A DNA stretch of 64,000 nt from NCBI GenBank assembly GCA_910584645.1, contig CAJUAU010000013.1, forward strand, positions 13,801-77,800, given 5' to 3'. Both the position numbers and the translations under genes were made by a program. The stretch comes from an uncultured Eubacterium sp. (lineage in GTDB: Bacteria; Bacillota; Clostridia; Lachnospirales; Lachnospiraceae). How positions within the stretch are numbered: the first letter of the stretch is position 1; every line of letters begins with the position of its first letter. Of the stretch, positions 44,011 through 51,494 are shown piece by piece. The notes beneath the pieces are model-generated. The model ran no database searches. It had not been told where the DNA came from and saw only the letters and a program-made list of their open reading frames with translations.

Positions 44011-44046
44011 GGGTACAGATTGCAGGTTAGAGGGAACAGATTGCAG
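44011..44046. promoter_or_regulatory. Two 15-bp direct repeats phased at 21 bp upstream of the MCP gene
   Basis: GGGTACAGATTGCAG (44011-44025) and GGGAACAGATTGCAG (44032-44046) differ at one base and start 21 bp apart, two helical turns. They end seven bases from the candidate -35 of the MCP gene. Size, spacing and position are those of LytTR-type sites (AgrA boxes also contain ACAG). Confidence 0.6.
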
Positions 44047-44049
44047 TTC

Positions 44050-44586
44050 TTATTTCTTTAAGAGATTTTTATAGGCAAGCACACCGGCGATGGTCTTGGC
44101 ATCCGTGATCTCTCCTGAATAGATCATTTTCTCGATTTCCCCGATGGTATACCGCTCAATATTGACAAATTCATTTTCATCCAGTCTCTGTCTGGAAGGT
44201 ATAAGATCCTCTGCATAGTATACAGCGATCAATTCACTGGTATATGCTGCGGCTGTATTGACATTGATCAAATGACGGATGTTCTCCGAGCGGTATCCGG
44301 TCTCTTCCTCCAATTCTCTTGCTGCACAGATCTTAAAATCCTCTTCCACGCTGTCTCTTCCCCCGGCAGGGATCTCAAGCATCATATCATCAATGGCTCC
44401 CCGGTACTGCCGTACCATGAGAATTTTTCCTTCATCATCCACCGGCACTACCGCTGCCGCGCCCTTATGCTCGATCAGATCCCATTCCGCGATATTGCCA
44501 TTGGGAACCTTCACATCCATGGTATAAAAATCTACTATCTTTCCCTTATGTTCCAGCTTCTTACCAATAATCTCAAACTTATCCAT
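44050..44586 (-). CDS. NUDIX hydrolase, ADP-ribose pyrophosphatase-like
   Basis: 178 residues. The Nudix box starts at GGRDSVEEDFK and ends AARELEEETGY, matching G-x5-E-x7-REUxEExGU with all metal-binding Glu present. The upstream strand region (VRQYRGAIDDMMLEIPAGG) is that of ADP-ribose pyrophosphatases. It would hydrolyse ADP-ribose or related nucleotide sugars. The ATG at 44586 has GGAGG seven bases ahead. Confidence 0.9.
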   Translation of the reverse strand: MDKFEIIGKKLEHKGKIVDFYTMDVKVPNGNIAEWDLIEHKGAAAVVPVDDEGKILMVRQYRGAIDDMMLEIPAGGRDSVEEDFKICAARELEEETGYRSENIRHLINVNTAAAYTSELIAVYYAEDLIPSRQRLDENEFVNIERYTIGEIEKMIYSGEITDAKTIAGVLAYKNLLKK

Positions 44587-44668
44587 ATATGATCCTCCCT
44601 TTGCTGTTACCAAGCCAGCCGCTCCAAAACCTGGAGCAGCAGATTAAAACCTCTTTTCGCTATTACTG

Positions 44669-45631
44669 CTATTGTTCCAGAGTTTTTAAAATATATGTCC
44701 CTGACTCTTTCGTCAGTGGAATACAGTGATTTACACGCATCTCCCTTCCATCCGGATGTTCCGTGTCGATGCATATGTATACCTGTTTTCCAGCGATCAG
44801 AAGTTCCCATTCCTCCTGTTTCAGATAATCCTCAGAATAAGCTGTGATCCAGACCCGTTCTGTCACTTCCGAATCAAGCAGCTCCTCCTGCTCCCGCTGG
44901 CCATCCTGACAGGATTCTAACTCTTTCTGCAGGCCTTTATCAAAGGAAGCCGTCGGCCAAGGCTTTTCTTTCCAATCATCCTCTTCTAACAGATCATCCT
45001 TTTTTTCCCAATCATCCTCTTCTTCCCTGATGTAATAAAATGTTAAGGGGACTTTATTGTCATAATAGTCTAAAACAGCCTCTCTGTCCCTTTCCAGGCA
45101 GCCAATCCATCTGTCATATTGGTATATTGGATAACCAGAGCCATTCTCCACCTGGTACATCGTATCTATATCCGGATCCCCCAGCAGAAAATCTGACAGC
45201 CATTTCCATTCATGTACATATTCTATATTGCAGACTGCCTTGGTCTTTGACTCCCCATTTATATAAATTATATCAAAATACTCCCGTTCCAGAGGCGCCA
45301 GCTTCTCTCCTTCCCATTCAAAATCAAATACTCCTGCCCCTTCCTCTGCCTGGACTTTCACGCCGGTATCCACATAATCCTGCCTCATGGAAAAAGTATA
45401 TAGACGCATACAAAAAGTAAATACTGCTGGAACGATCCAGAGTACGGCTGAGATAATAAAAAAAACAACCGATACTTTTTTCAGTTTTGTTGCCCTTCCT
45501 CTTTTCTTTTTTATTATGCCGGTGATCAGAAGAATTCCACCAATCAGACCGAACAGGCAGGCAAAAGCTATTACGATCAGAACCAGCAAAATAATGATAG
45601 AAAAAAAAGATACCAGAACAAAACCACTCAT
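44669..45631 (-). CDS. Hypothetical membrane protein
   Basis: 320 residues, no recognised family. Two hydrophobic helices at the N-terminus (FVLVSFFSIIILLVLIVIAF and SVVFFIISAVLWIVPAVFTF) are followed by an acidic extracytoplasmic or cytoplasmic region of ~230 residues with a very acidic stretch (REEEDDWEKKDDLLEEDDW). The C-terminus is mixed alpha/beta. The ATG at 45631 has GGGGAGAG six bases upstream. Confidence 0.65.
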   Translation of the reverse strand: MSGFVLVSFFSIIILLVLIVIAFACLFGLIGGILLITGIIKKKRGRATKLKKVSVVFFIISAVLWIVPAVFTFCMRLYTFSMRQDYVDTGVKVQAEEGAGVFDFEWEGEKLAPLEREYFDIIYINGESKTKAVCNIEYVHEWKWLSDFLLGDPDIDTMYQVENGSGYPIYQYDRWIGCLERDREAVLDYYDNKVPLTFYYIREEEDDWEKKDDLLEEDDWKEKPWPTASFDKGLQKELESCQDGQREQEELLDSEVTERVWITAYSEDYLKQEEWELLIAGKQVYICIDTEHPDGREMRVNHCIPLTKESGTYILKTLEQ

Positions 45632-45754
45632 AGTGATCTCTCCCCCCGTGGGTGCCATCTTTGCAGTTGTGGGATTGTAAACCCCACAATTGCTACGCGG
45701 ATATTCGCCATATACTTATTGAAACAATTTATATTTGATATTCTATTAAATGCA

Positions 45755-45859
45755 TCCTGACAGTTCTGCTTCGCAGAACCCTTTTTTGCTGCAGAGCCTG
45801 TCATGAAGCAAGCTTCTGACAGGCTCTGCAGCAAAAAGTACCTAACGGTACTGTCAGGA
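45755..45859. repeat. Multi-branched palindromic element with a 26-bp hairpin
   Basis: The outer arms TCCTGACAGT and ACTGTCAGGA (45755-45764, 45850-45859) pair. Inside are a 7-bp hairpin (GTTCTGC/GCAGAAC, 45763-45779), a long hairpin (45783-45837, arms TTTTTGCTGCAGAGCCTGTC... with one bulged base, loop AA), and GTACC/GGTAC (45838-45851). No T-run follows in either direction, so it is not a simple terminator. It lies past the UPF0210 gene and ahead of the hypothetical gene at 44669. Confidence 0.8.
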
Positions 45860-45906
45860 ATCATGTTCATAAATTGTTTTGACGTGCATGGCTCAAAATC
45901 TTCGCG

Positions 45907-47271
45907 CTAGTTTCTAAAGCTGTGGATCGGTGCGGGGATCCGTCCCTGGCGGTTTACAAAATCATCACAGCCAAAGGAATTCACCGGCATGATCGGAGCG
46001 TAGCCGAGAAGGCCTCCGAATTCTGCCCGGTCTCCCACGGTTTTTCCCTGGACAGGGATGATCCTCACTGCTGTGGTCTTCTGGTTCACCATGCCGATGG
46101 CCATCTCATCCGCAATGATGCCGGCAATGGTCGTCTCTTTCGTATCTCCGGGAATGGCGATCATATCCAGCCCCACCGAACACACACAGGTCATAGCTTC
46201 CAGTTTCTCCAATGTCAAAGCGCCCTCCGTCACTGCATCGATCATTCCCTGATCTTCACTGACAGGGATAAAAGCGCCACTGAGACCGCCCACATAGGAG
46301 GAGGCCATCACGCCGCCCTTCTTTACCTGGTCGTTGAGCATGGCAAGCGCTGCTGTGGTTCCGGGAGCTCCCGCCCGTTCCAGCCCCAGCGCTTCAAATA
46401 TTTCCGCGATGCTGTCACCTACCGCCGGAGTGGGCGCCAGAGACAGATCGATGATACCAAAGGGAATACCAAGACGCCGGGAGGCCTCATAGGCCACCAG
46501 CTGTCCTACTCTCGTTATCTTAAAAGCAGTCTTTTTGATGGTCTCACAGACCTTTCCAAAATCCCCGTCCTTTACTTTTTCTAAAGCCGTTTTTACAACA
46601 CCGGGGCCGCTGACGCCCACATTGATGATGGCATCTCCCTCTGTAACCCCATGGAAAGCTCCTGCCATAAAAGGATTGTCATCTGGCGCATTGCAGAACA
46701 CCACCAGTTTGGCACAGCCCAGGGAGTCGTTGTCACCAGTCAGTACCGCCGTCTCCTTCACCATTCTGCCCATCAGGCGGATGGCATCCATATCCAGTCC
46801 CGTCTTGGTAGAGCCCACATTGACTGAGCTGCACACCCGCTCGGTGCAGGAAAGAGCCTGGGGAATAGAACAGATCAGATTCTTGTCGGCAGCCGTCATT
46901 TTCTTTGACACCAGCGCCGTATAGCCGCCGATAAAATTCACACCTACCTGCTTCGCCGCCTGATCCAGAGTCTTGGCGATCTCCACAAAATCCTCCGGAG
47001 ACTGACAGGCAGATCCACCGATCAAGGACACCGGTGTAATGGATATCCTCTTGTTTACAATGGGAATGCCATACTCCATGCTGATTTCCTCACCTACTGC
47101 CACCAGGTTCTCTGCCATGGACGTTATTTTATTATAAATATTATCACATAAACGATGAAGATCGCTGTCTATGCAGTCCAGCAGGCTGATTCCCATGGTT
47201 ATGGTCCGCACATCCAGGTTTTCTTTCTCAATCATGTTATTTGTCTCAATCACTTCATTTATATTTATCAC
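45907..47271 (-). CDS. UPF0210/DUF711 (PFL-like) protein
   Basis: 454 residues. N-terminus INEVIETNNMIEKENLDVRT; other family segments are ITMGISLLDCIDSD, GGYTALVSKKMT and a Gly-rich C-terminal half. The family is structurally related to glycyl-radical-like barrels but lacks a known activity. It is almost always found next to a small ACT-domain gene, as here. The start is most likely the GTG at 47271 (AAAGGG seven bases ahead); an ATG 14 codons earlier lies inside the ACT gene and has no ribosome site. Confidence 0.88.
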   Translation of the reverse strand: MININEVIETNNMIEKENLDVRTITMGISLLDCIDSDLHRLCDNIYNKITSMAENLVAVGEEISMEYGIPIVNKRISITPVSLIGGSACQSPEDFVEIAKTLDQAAKQVGVNFIGGYTALVSKKMTAADKNLICSIPQALSCTERVCSSVNVGSTKTGLDMDAIRLMGRMVKETAVLTGDNDSLGCAKLVVFCNAPDDNPFMAGAFHGVTEGDAIINVGVSGPGVVKTALEKVKDGDFGKVCETIKKTAFKITRVGQLVAYEASRRLGIPFGIIDLSLAPTPAVGDSIAEIFEALGLERAGAPGTTAALAMLNDQVKKGGVMASSYVGGLSGAFIPVSEDQGMIDAVTEGALTLEKLEAMTCVCSVGLDMIAIPGDTKETTIAGIIADEMAIGMVNQKTTAVRIIPVQGKTVGDRAEFGGLLGYAPIMPVNSFGCDDFVNRQGRIPAPIHSFRN

Positions 47272-47290
47272 GATATTTCCCTTTCCTCCA

Positions 47291-47563
47291 CTATATTCTA
47301 TGCATCTTGTCAAATATATCTTCCCGCTGGACTTTTATGATACAATGAATGCCTTTTCCCAGTTCCTCCAGCTCTTCTGAAAGCTCCAGGAACTTTTTGG
47401 AAGAAAGATCTGTATTTACTACCATCATCATATTAAAAAATCCATCTACGATGGTCTGGGAAATATCCAGAATATTGATGCCATTTTCTGATAGATAAGT
47501 ACATACCTTTGCTATGATCCCCACACTGTCTTTTCCTACTACTGTTATAATGGTCTTTTTCAT
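47291..47563 (-). CDS. Small ACT-domain protein (UPF0237)
   Basis: 90 residues, a single ACT fold (KKTIITVVGKDSVGIIAKVC, then INILDISQTIVDGFFNMMMV). ACT domains bind amino acids; this family partners UPF0210 genes and may regulate them. The ATG at 47563 has GAGGG five bases ahead. The UPF0210 start lies 20 bases past its end. Confidence 0.9.
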   Translation of the reverse strand: MKKTIITVVGKDSVGIIAKVCTYLSENGINILDISQTIVDGFFNMMMVVNTDLSSKKFLELSEELEELGKGIHCIIKVQREDIFDKMHRI

Positions 47564-47606
47564 CTTTACCCTCATTTCTATCTGGGGAACGCCGTCCCCC
47601 TTTTCT

Positions 47607-48410
47607 TTAATTTATAAAAACCGGCGGCGTCGGCGCCATCCGCCCCGCCACCCCGAGAAACAGCTCATCTTCCGCTGCCAGTTCCTCCTGGGCCAGTTCA
47701 TACCGGACCGTCTCATAAGCAAGTTCAGGATAATTATTTTCCTGGCTGAGATGCCCCAGCAAAATATGTTTTAACCGGTAATGTACCAGTCTCCGGAGCA
47801 GACGGCCGCAGGCATCGTTTGAAAGATGCCCTTCTTTTCCCAGAATGCGCAGTTTCAGCTGATAGGGATAACTCCCCGCCTGCAGCATATTGATGTCATG
47901 GTTTGCTTCCAGGAGCATTCCCTCACAATCTTCCAGGTGGGACAGGGTATAATCTGTGTACTCGCCCATATCCGTCGCCACAGCCACCTTCACATCCCCT
48001 TCACGGATCGTATAACAGACCGGATCTGCCGCGTCGTGGGAAATGGAAAAAGGCATGACTTCCATGCCGCCTACATTTACCGGGACATCGGGACGCACAG
48101 GCTGAAACAGATCCCCATCTACCTTTCCACATTTCCCATTTCTCAGGATGGAATCAATCGTAGCCTCTGTGGCATATACCGGAATGGCATATTTGCGCAG
48201 CACCGGCCCCAGACCACAGATATGATCGGAATGTTCATGGGTGATAAAGATCCCCTGTATGTGATCCATGGTAATATGCTCCGCCGCAAGCCCTTCCTCA
48301 ATACGTTTTTTGCTGATCCCCGTATCCACGAGAATCCCCCGGGAATCTTCCTCAGACCCGATAAATATACTGTTTCCACTACTCCCACTGGCAATGCTGT
48401 AAAGTTTCAT
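47607..48410 (-). CDS. MBL-fold metallohydrolase (WalJ/YycJ-like)
   Basis: 267 residues. The metal ligands are in FITHEHSDHICGLGP (HxHxDH), SISHDAADP and HLSQENN near the C-terminus, with a further Asp in VATDMGEYTDY. N-terminus KLYSIASGSSGNSIFIG is typical of the YycJ branch, which is tied to cell-wall/DNA-replication coordination in Bacilli. Here it is downstream of the FtsA-like gene rather than a walRK operon. Confidence 0.87.
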   Translation of the reverse strand: MKLYSIASGSSGNSIFIGSEEDSRGILVDTGISKKRIEEGLAAEHITMDHIQGIFITHEHSDHICGLGPVLRKYAIPVYATEATIDSILRNGKCGKVDGDLFQPVRPDVPVNVGGMEVMPFSISHDAADPVCYTIREGDVKVAVATDMGEYTDYTLSHLEDCEGMLLEANHDINMLQAGSYPYQLKLRILGKEGHLSNDACGRLLRRLVHYRLKHILLGHLSQENNYPELAYETVRYELAQEELAAEDELFLGVAGRMAPTPPVFIN

Positions 48411-48430
48411 TTCTCACTCTTCCATCCTTC

Positions 48431-50632
48431 TTATTTTTCCCAGTATAGATCAATACTGTCATCCTCATGGACCGCTGTCGTAAAATCACTGACATCCCTG
48501 CCGTTCAGTTTGGATATCAGCCGTTTCCCGCCGGGTTTTGTAAGATCAAAGGGATATACATCGAAAATATCCACAAAGGAATGATTTCTTTTTTCCGCCA
48601 GCGTTACCTCTTTTCCATTGATCTTAACCCGGATACGCCGGCCGGCCCCGCCTGCCGGGTATCCGGTCTGTCCCATCCCGGAACCCGGTGAGGAAAATAC
48701 CGGCGGTACTGTCACACTCTGCTGGGGTCTCACAGCCGGATTGCTGATGGGAAGATCTGCTGCCCATGCTGGCAGGGGGCGAACCGGGGCCAGCAAAGGA
48801 TCCGGCCCCAGGGGGATCTCCGGAACCGCCAGATCTGACATCACATTTTTTACCGGCTGCACCGGTTTTTTCTTCTCTTCTTTTATCGGTTCAGGAAGGA
48901 TCTTCTCCAACACAGCCCCGCTCTCCAGTCTGGCGTTCCGATCCCGCTCTTCTCCGCCGACCAGCACTTTATCCTCCACCGGCCGTCCCATAAATTCCAG
49001 AAGCTGCTGGACCGAGTAGGTGTCCAGGATCTTCACCCGGTCTCCCTCACGGATCACATAAGAATCTTTCTGACTCTTATCATTTACCTCTGCCATTACT
49101 GGACAGAGCACGATTTTTCCAAACACTGTATACTGCAATTCTTTCCGGTATTCGGGGATCCGTCCCAGAGTGAGGGAAGCATTCTCTCCGCGGGTGGCCG
49201 CTTTGATCTGTATGATGTCATTTTCATGTACGATCTCATTGAGACTCGTTTCTTTTCCGTTAAGCATGACCTCCGCCGCCTCGCCGAGACGCCCCCTGGC
49301 CACCCGTTCTTCCCCGTTCACAAAGTATGTGAGACTGCCGCCTCTGGTGGGGAACAGGCTGCTCTGGGCAAATCCGGCATGGATGCAGGCATCCAGTATC
49401 GTCGCCTTGCCATTATCATATAGCTTGATCCGCTCCTCGTTTACTCTTACGTGAATAAAACTTCCCTTCTGTTCATAATATTCCAGACAGATCCCAATAG
49501 GTGTCACAAGCGTCGAATCTTTTTTCACACCAGCCGCCGAAAAATCCACCTGCTGAAGAACTTCTGCCCCCCGTATGCTGACGCGGTTTTCCGGCAGGGA
49601 AAGACATTCTGACATCTTCTCGGTAAATCCCGGCATCTTGCCGCCGCCGCCCACAACAAAGACCGCGCTTACAGAGTTTCCGCCATTGAGCTCCATGATC
49701 TTTTCCGAAACTTTTTCTACAATAACACGGATCGCTTCCTCCGCGGTCTCTCGGATCTCTTCATATCCAACCTTATAGGATTCTCCCATAATATTTTTAA
49801 AAGATATGGTCTTATTTCTGGCTGTTGCTTTTTTTATCTTTTCCGCCATCTCAAAATCCACAAGGAACTTGCGGGCGATGGCTTCAGTGATCTCATCTCC
49901 CGCCAGTGGTATCATTCCAAAGGCAATGATACTTCCGTCTTTTACAATAGAGATATCGGAAGTCCCTGCTCCCACATCTACCAGCGCGATATTCAACAGG
50001 CGGAAGCGTTCCGGAATAGCGATATTGATCGCCGCGATAGGCTCCAGTGTCAGGCTCACCACCTGCAGCCCGGCAGCTTCCACGGCAGCATAAAGCCCCT
50101 CCACCACTTCATCTGGAAGAAAGGTGGCGATCATCTCCACACCTATGGATGCTGCCATATGCTCTTCAATCATCTCCATCGGGTATCCGTTGAGATAATA
50201 TTTCACCGGCGAATAACCGACACAGTAAAAATGCTTGTCCTTATGATCGGTTTCGGTACGGATCTCCTCATATGCTTTCTCTACCGCGAGACTGTCCAGG
50301 GAATGAATGTGTTCCTGGGTCACTTTCGCCTCGGAAGGCATTTCATATTCCACATATACATTTTTCGTTTTCAGCACACGTCCTGCCGCCGCAATACTGA
50401 CCTGCCGGAGATCTCCCCCGATTTTTTCTTCCAGCTTTGCCTTTACCTGGCCAATGGTGCGTGCCACCGTCGGAATATCGTGGATCTGCCCGTCAATCAC
50501 CGCTCTTGTCGTGTGCTCCACAGCTACCTGTGCCACCACCACAAAACGATCCGTCCCCACCCGGTAGCCCACAGTACCGACGATACTTCTCGTTCCTATA
50601 TCAAGTCCAAATACATAACCATCCTTACTCAT
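48431..50632 (-). CDS. FtsA-like ATPase with C-terminal beta-grasp-like repeats
   Basis: 733 residues. The actin-like core occupies ~1-370: phosphate-1 GLDIGTRSIVGTVG, phosphate-2 ALVDVGAGTSDISI, adenosine motif VFVVGGGGKMPGF. FtsA is normally ~420 residues. Here two regions look like ubiquitin/SLBB-type beta-grasp modules (about 390-490, and the last ~70 residues with RRIRVKINGKEVTLAEK), separated by a Pro-rich stretch. The usual C-terminal membrane helix of FtsA is not apparent. It may be a division or polysaccharide-scaffold variant. It is not beside ftsZ. Confidence 0.8.
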   Translation of the reverse strand: MSKDGYVFGLDIGTRSIVGTVGYRVGTDRFVVVAQVAVEHTTRAVIDGQIHDIPTVARTIGQVKAKLEEKIGGDLRQVSIAAAGRVLKTKNVYVEYEMPSEAKVTQEHIHSLDSLAVEKAYEEIRTETDHKDKHFYCVGYSPVKYYLNGYPMEMIEEHMAASIGVEMIATFLPDEVVEGLYAAVEAAGLQVVSLTLEPIAAINIAIPERFRLLNIALVDVGAGTSDISIVKDGSIIAFGMIPLAGDEITEAIARKFLVDFEMAEKIKKATARNKTISFKNIMGESYKVGYEEIRETAEEAIRVIVEKVSEKIMELNGGNSVSAVFVVGGGGKMPGFTEKMSECLSLPENRVSIRGAEVLQQVDFSAAGVKKDSTLVTPIGICLEYYEQKGSFIHVRVNEERIKLYDNGKATILDACIHAGFAQSSLFPTRGGSLTYFVNGEERVARGRLGEAAEVMLNGKETSLNEIVHENDIIQIKAATRGENASLTLGRIPEYRKELQYTVFGKIVLCPVMAEVNDKSQKDSYVIREGDRVKILDTYSVQQLLEFMGRPVEDKVLVGGEERDRNARLESGAVLEKILPEPIKEEKKKPVQPVKNVMSDLAVPEIPLGPDPLLAPVRPLPAWAADLPISNPAVRPQQSVTVPPVFSSPGSGMGQTGYPAGGAGRRIRVKINGKEVTLAEKRNHSFVDIFDVYPFDLTKPGGKRLISKLNGRDVSDFTTAVHEDDSIDLYWEK

Positions 50633-50653
50633 ATGTATCCCCCGTCTTTTATT

Positions 50654-50788
50654 ATATGCGCAGCCCGCATAAGCACTCGCGCCGAAACCTCCGGTTTCTC
50701 CGCATTCGTTACACTTATTTTACCATATGCGCAACACGCATACGCACTCACGTCGAAACCTCCGGTTTCTCCGTGTTCGTTACACTCA
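50654..50788. repeat. Two 64-base tandem copies, period 71, upstream of the FtsA-like gene
   Basis: Copies at 50654-50717 and 50725-50788 differ at about eight positions and each contains a perfect hairpin (GAAACC-TCC-GGTTTC). CGCATAAGCAC in copy one pairs with GTGCTTATGCG at 50851-50861, so the block may close into a larger structure. Confidence 0.75.
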
Positions 50789-50789
50789 C

Positions 50790-50843
50790 ATAGACTTTTC
50801 CAGAATGCGCTTTGCCTGTAAACAGGCACCGCATTCTTTAAAA
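50790..50843. repeat. Long imperfect hairpin between coaE and the FtsA-like gene
   Basis: GACTTTT/AAAAGTC, AGAATGC/GCATTCT and TGCCTG/CAGGCA stack with small internal loops into one hairpin with a TAAA apex. It lies about 35 bases past the coaE stop on the minus strand. No T-run follows. Confidence 0.65.
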
Positions 50844-50879
50844 GTCTGCGTTCGTGCTTATGCGTTCATTGTATCACAG

Positions 50880-51494
50880 TCATTTTGAATTTTCCAGCAG
50901 ATTTTCCACTGCCGCGCCAATCTGCGCCTCTAAGTCTTTCAGCTCCCCATCGTTGACCAGCACCCTTTTGCATAAAGTCCGCAACACCGCATTGCTGTGC
51001 TGGTTCCCCATAATACTCTCCGATTTCTCTCTCGAATAGCCACGGGAATCCATCAGTCTCCGGATGCGGATCTCATCTTCCGTGACCACCCCCCACACCT
51101 CATCACACAACTGATCACAGCCGGTTTCAAACAAAAGTGCAGTTTCCAGAACAAACAATCTGTCCTGGTCCCTCTCCCTGATCCTCCTGCGGATCTCCGA
51201 GAGAACCAGAGGATGGACGATGGCATTGAGGCGCCCCAGCTGGTCCGGATCACGGTATACCTGACGTGCCAAATGCTCTCTGTTGATCTCCCCGTCAGGC
51301 AGGAGTATGGCTTCTCCAAAGGTCTGCCGTATCCTGTCAAATCCCGCTGTCCCCGGTCTCATAACCTCATGTCCCAGCTCATCCGCCATGCAGATCACCG
51401 CACCGTGCTTTTGTCTGAGGATGTCAAGGACTGTAGATTTACCGCTTCCCACACCTCCGGCAATGCCGATGACTTTGCTGCTATTTTGCCTCAT
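50880..51494 (-). CDS. coaE: Dephospho-CoA kinase
   Basis: 204 residues. P-loop GIAGGVGSGKSTV near the N-terminus, then ICMADELGHEVMRPG and the family segment VETALLFETGCDQLCDEV with VVTEDEIRIRRLM. It performs the last step of coenzyme A synthesis. The ATG lies inside the polA stop region (14-base overlap), with AGAGG upstream. polA-coaE adjacency is common in Firmicutes. Confidence 0.93.
   Translation of the reverse strand: MRQNSSKVIGIAGGVGSGKSTVLDILRQKHGAVICMADELGHEVMRPGTAGFDRIRQTFGEAILLPDGEINREHLARQVYRDPDQLGRLNAIVHPLVLSEIRRRIRERDQDRLFVLETALLFETGCDQLCDEVWGVVTEDEIRIRRLMDSRGYSREKSESIMGNQHSNAVLRTLCKRVLVNDGELKDLEAQIGAAVENLLENSK

Noticed and set aside
45783..45837. Long hairpin as an intrinsic terminator of the UPF0210 operon
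   Set aside because: The T-run is on the 5' side of the stem and A-run on the 3' side in both directions, so no U-tract follows the hairpin.
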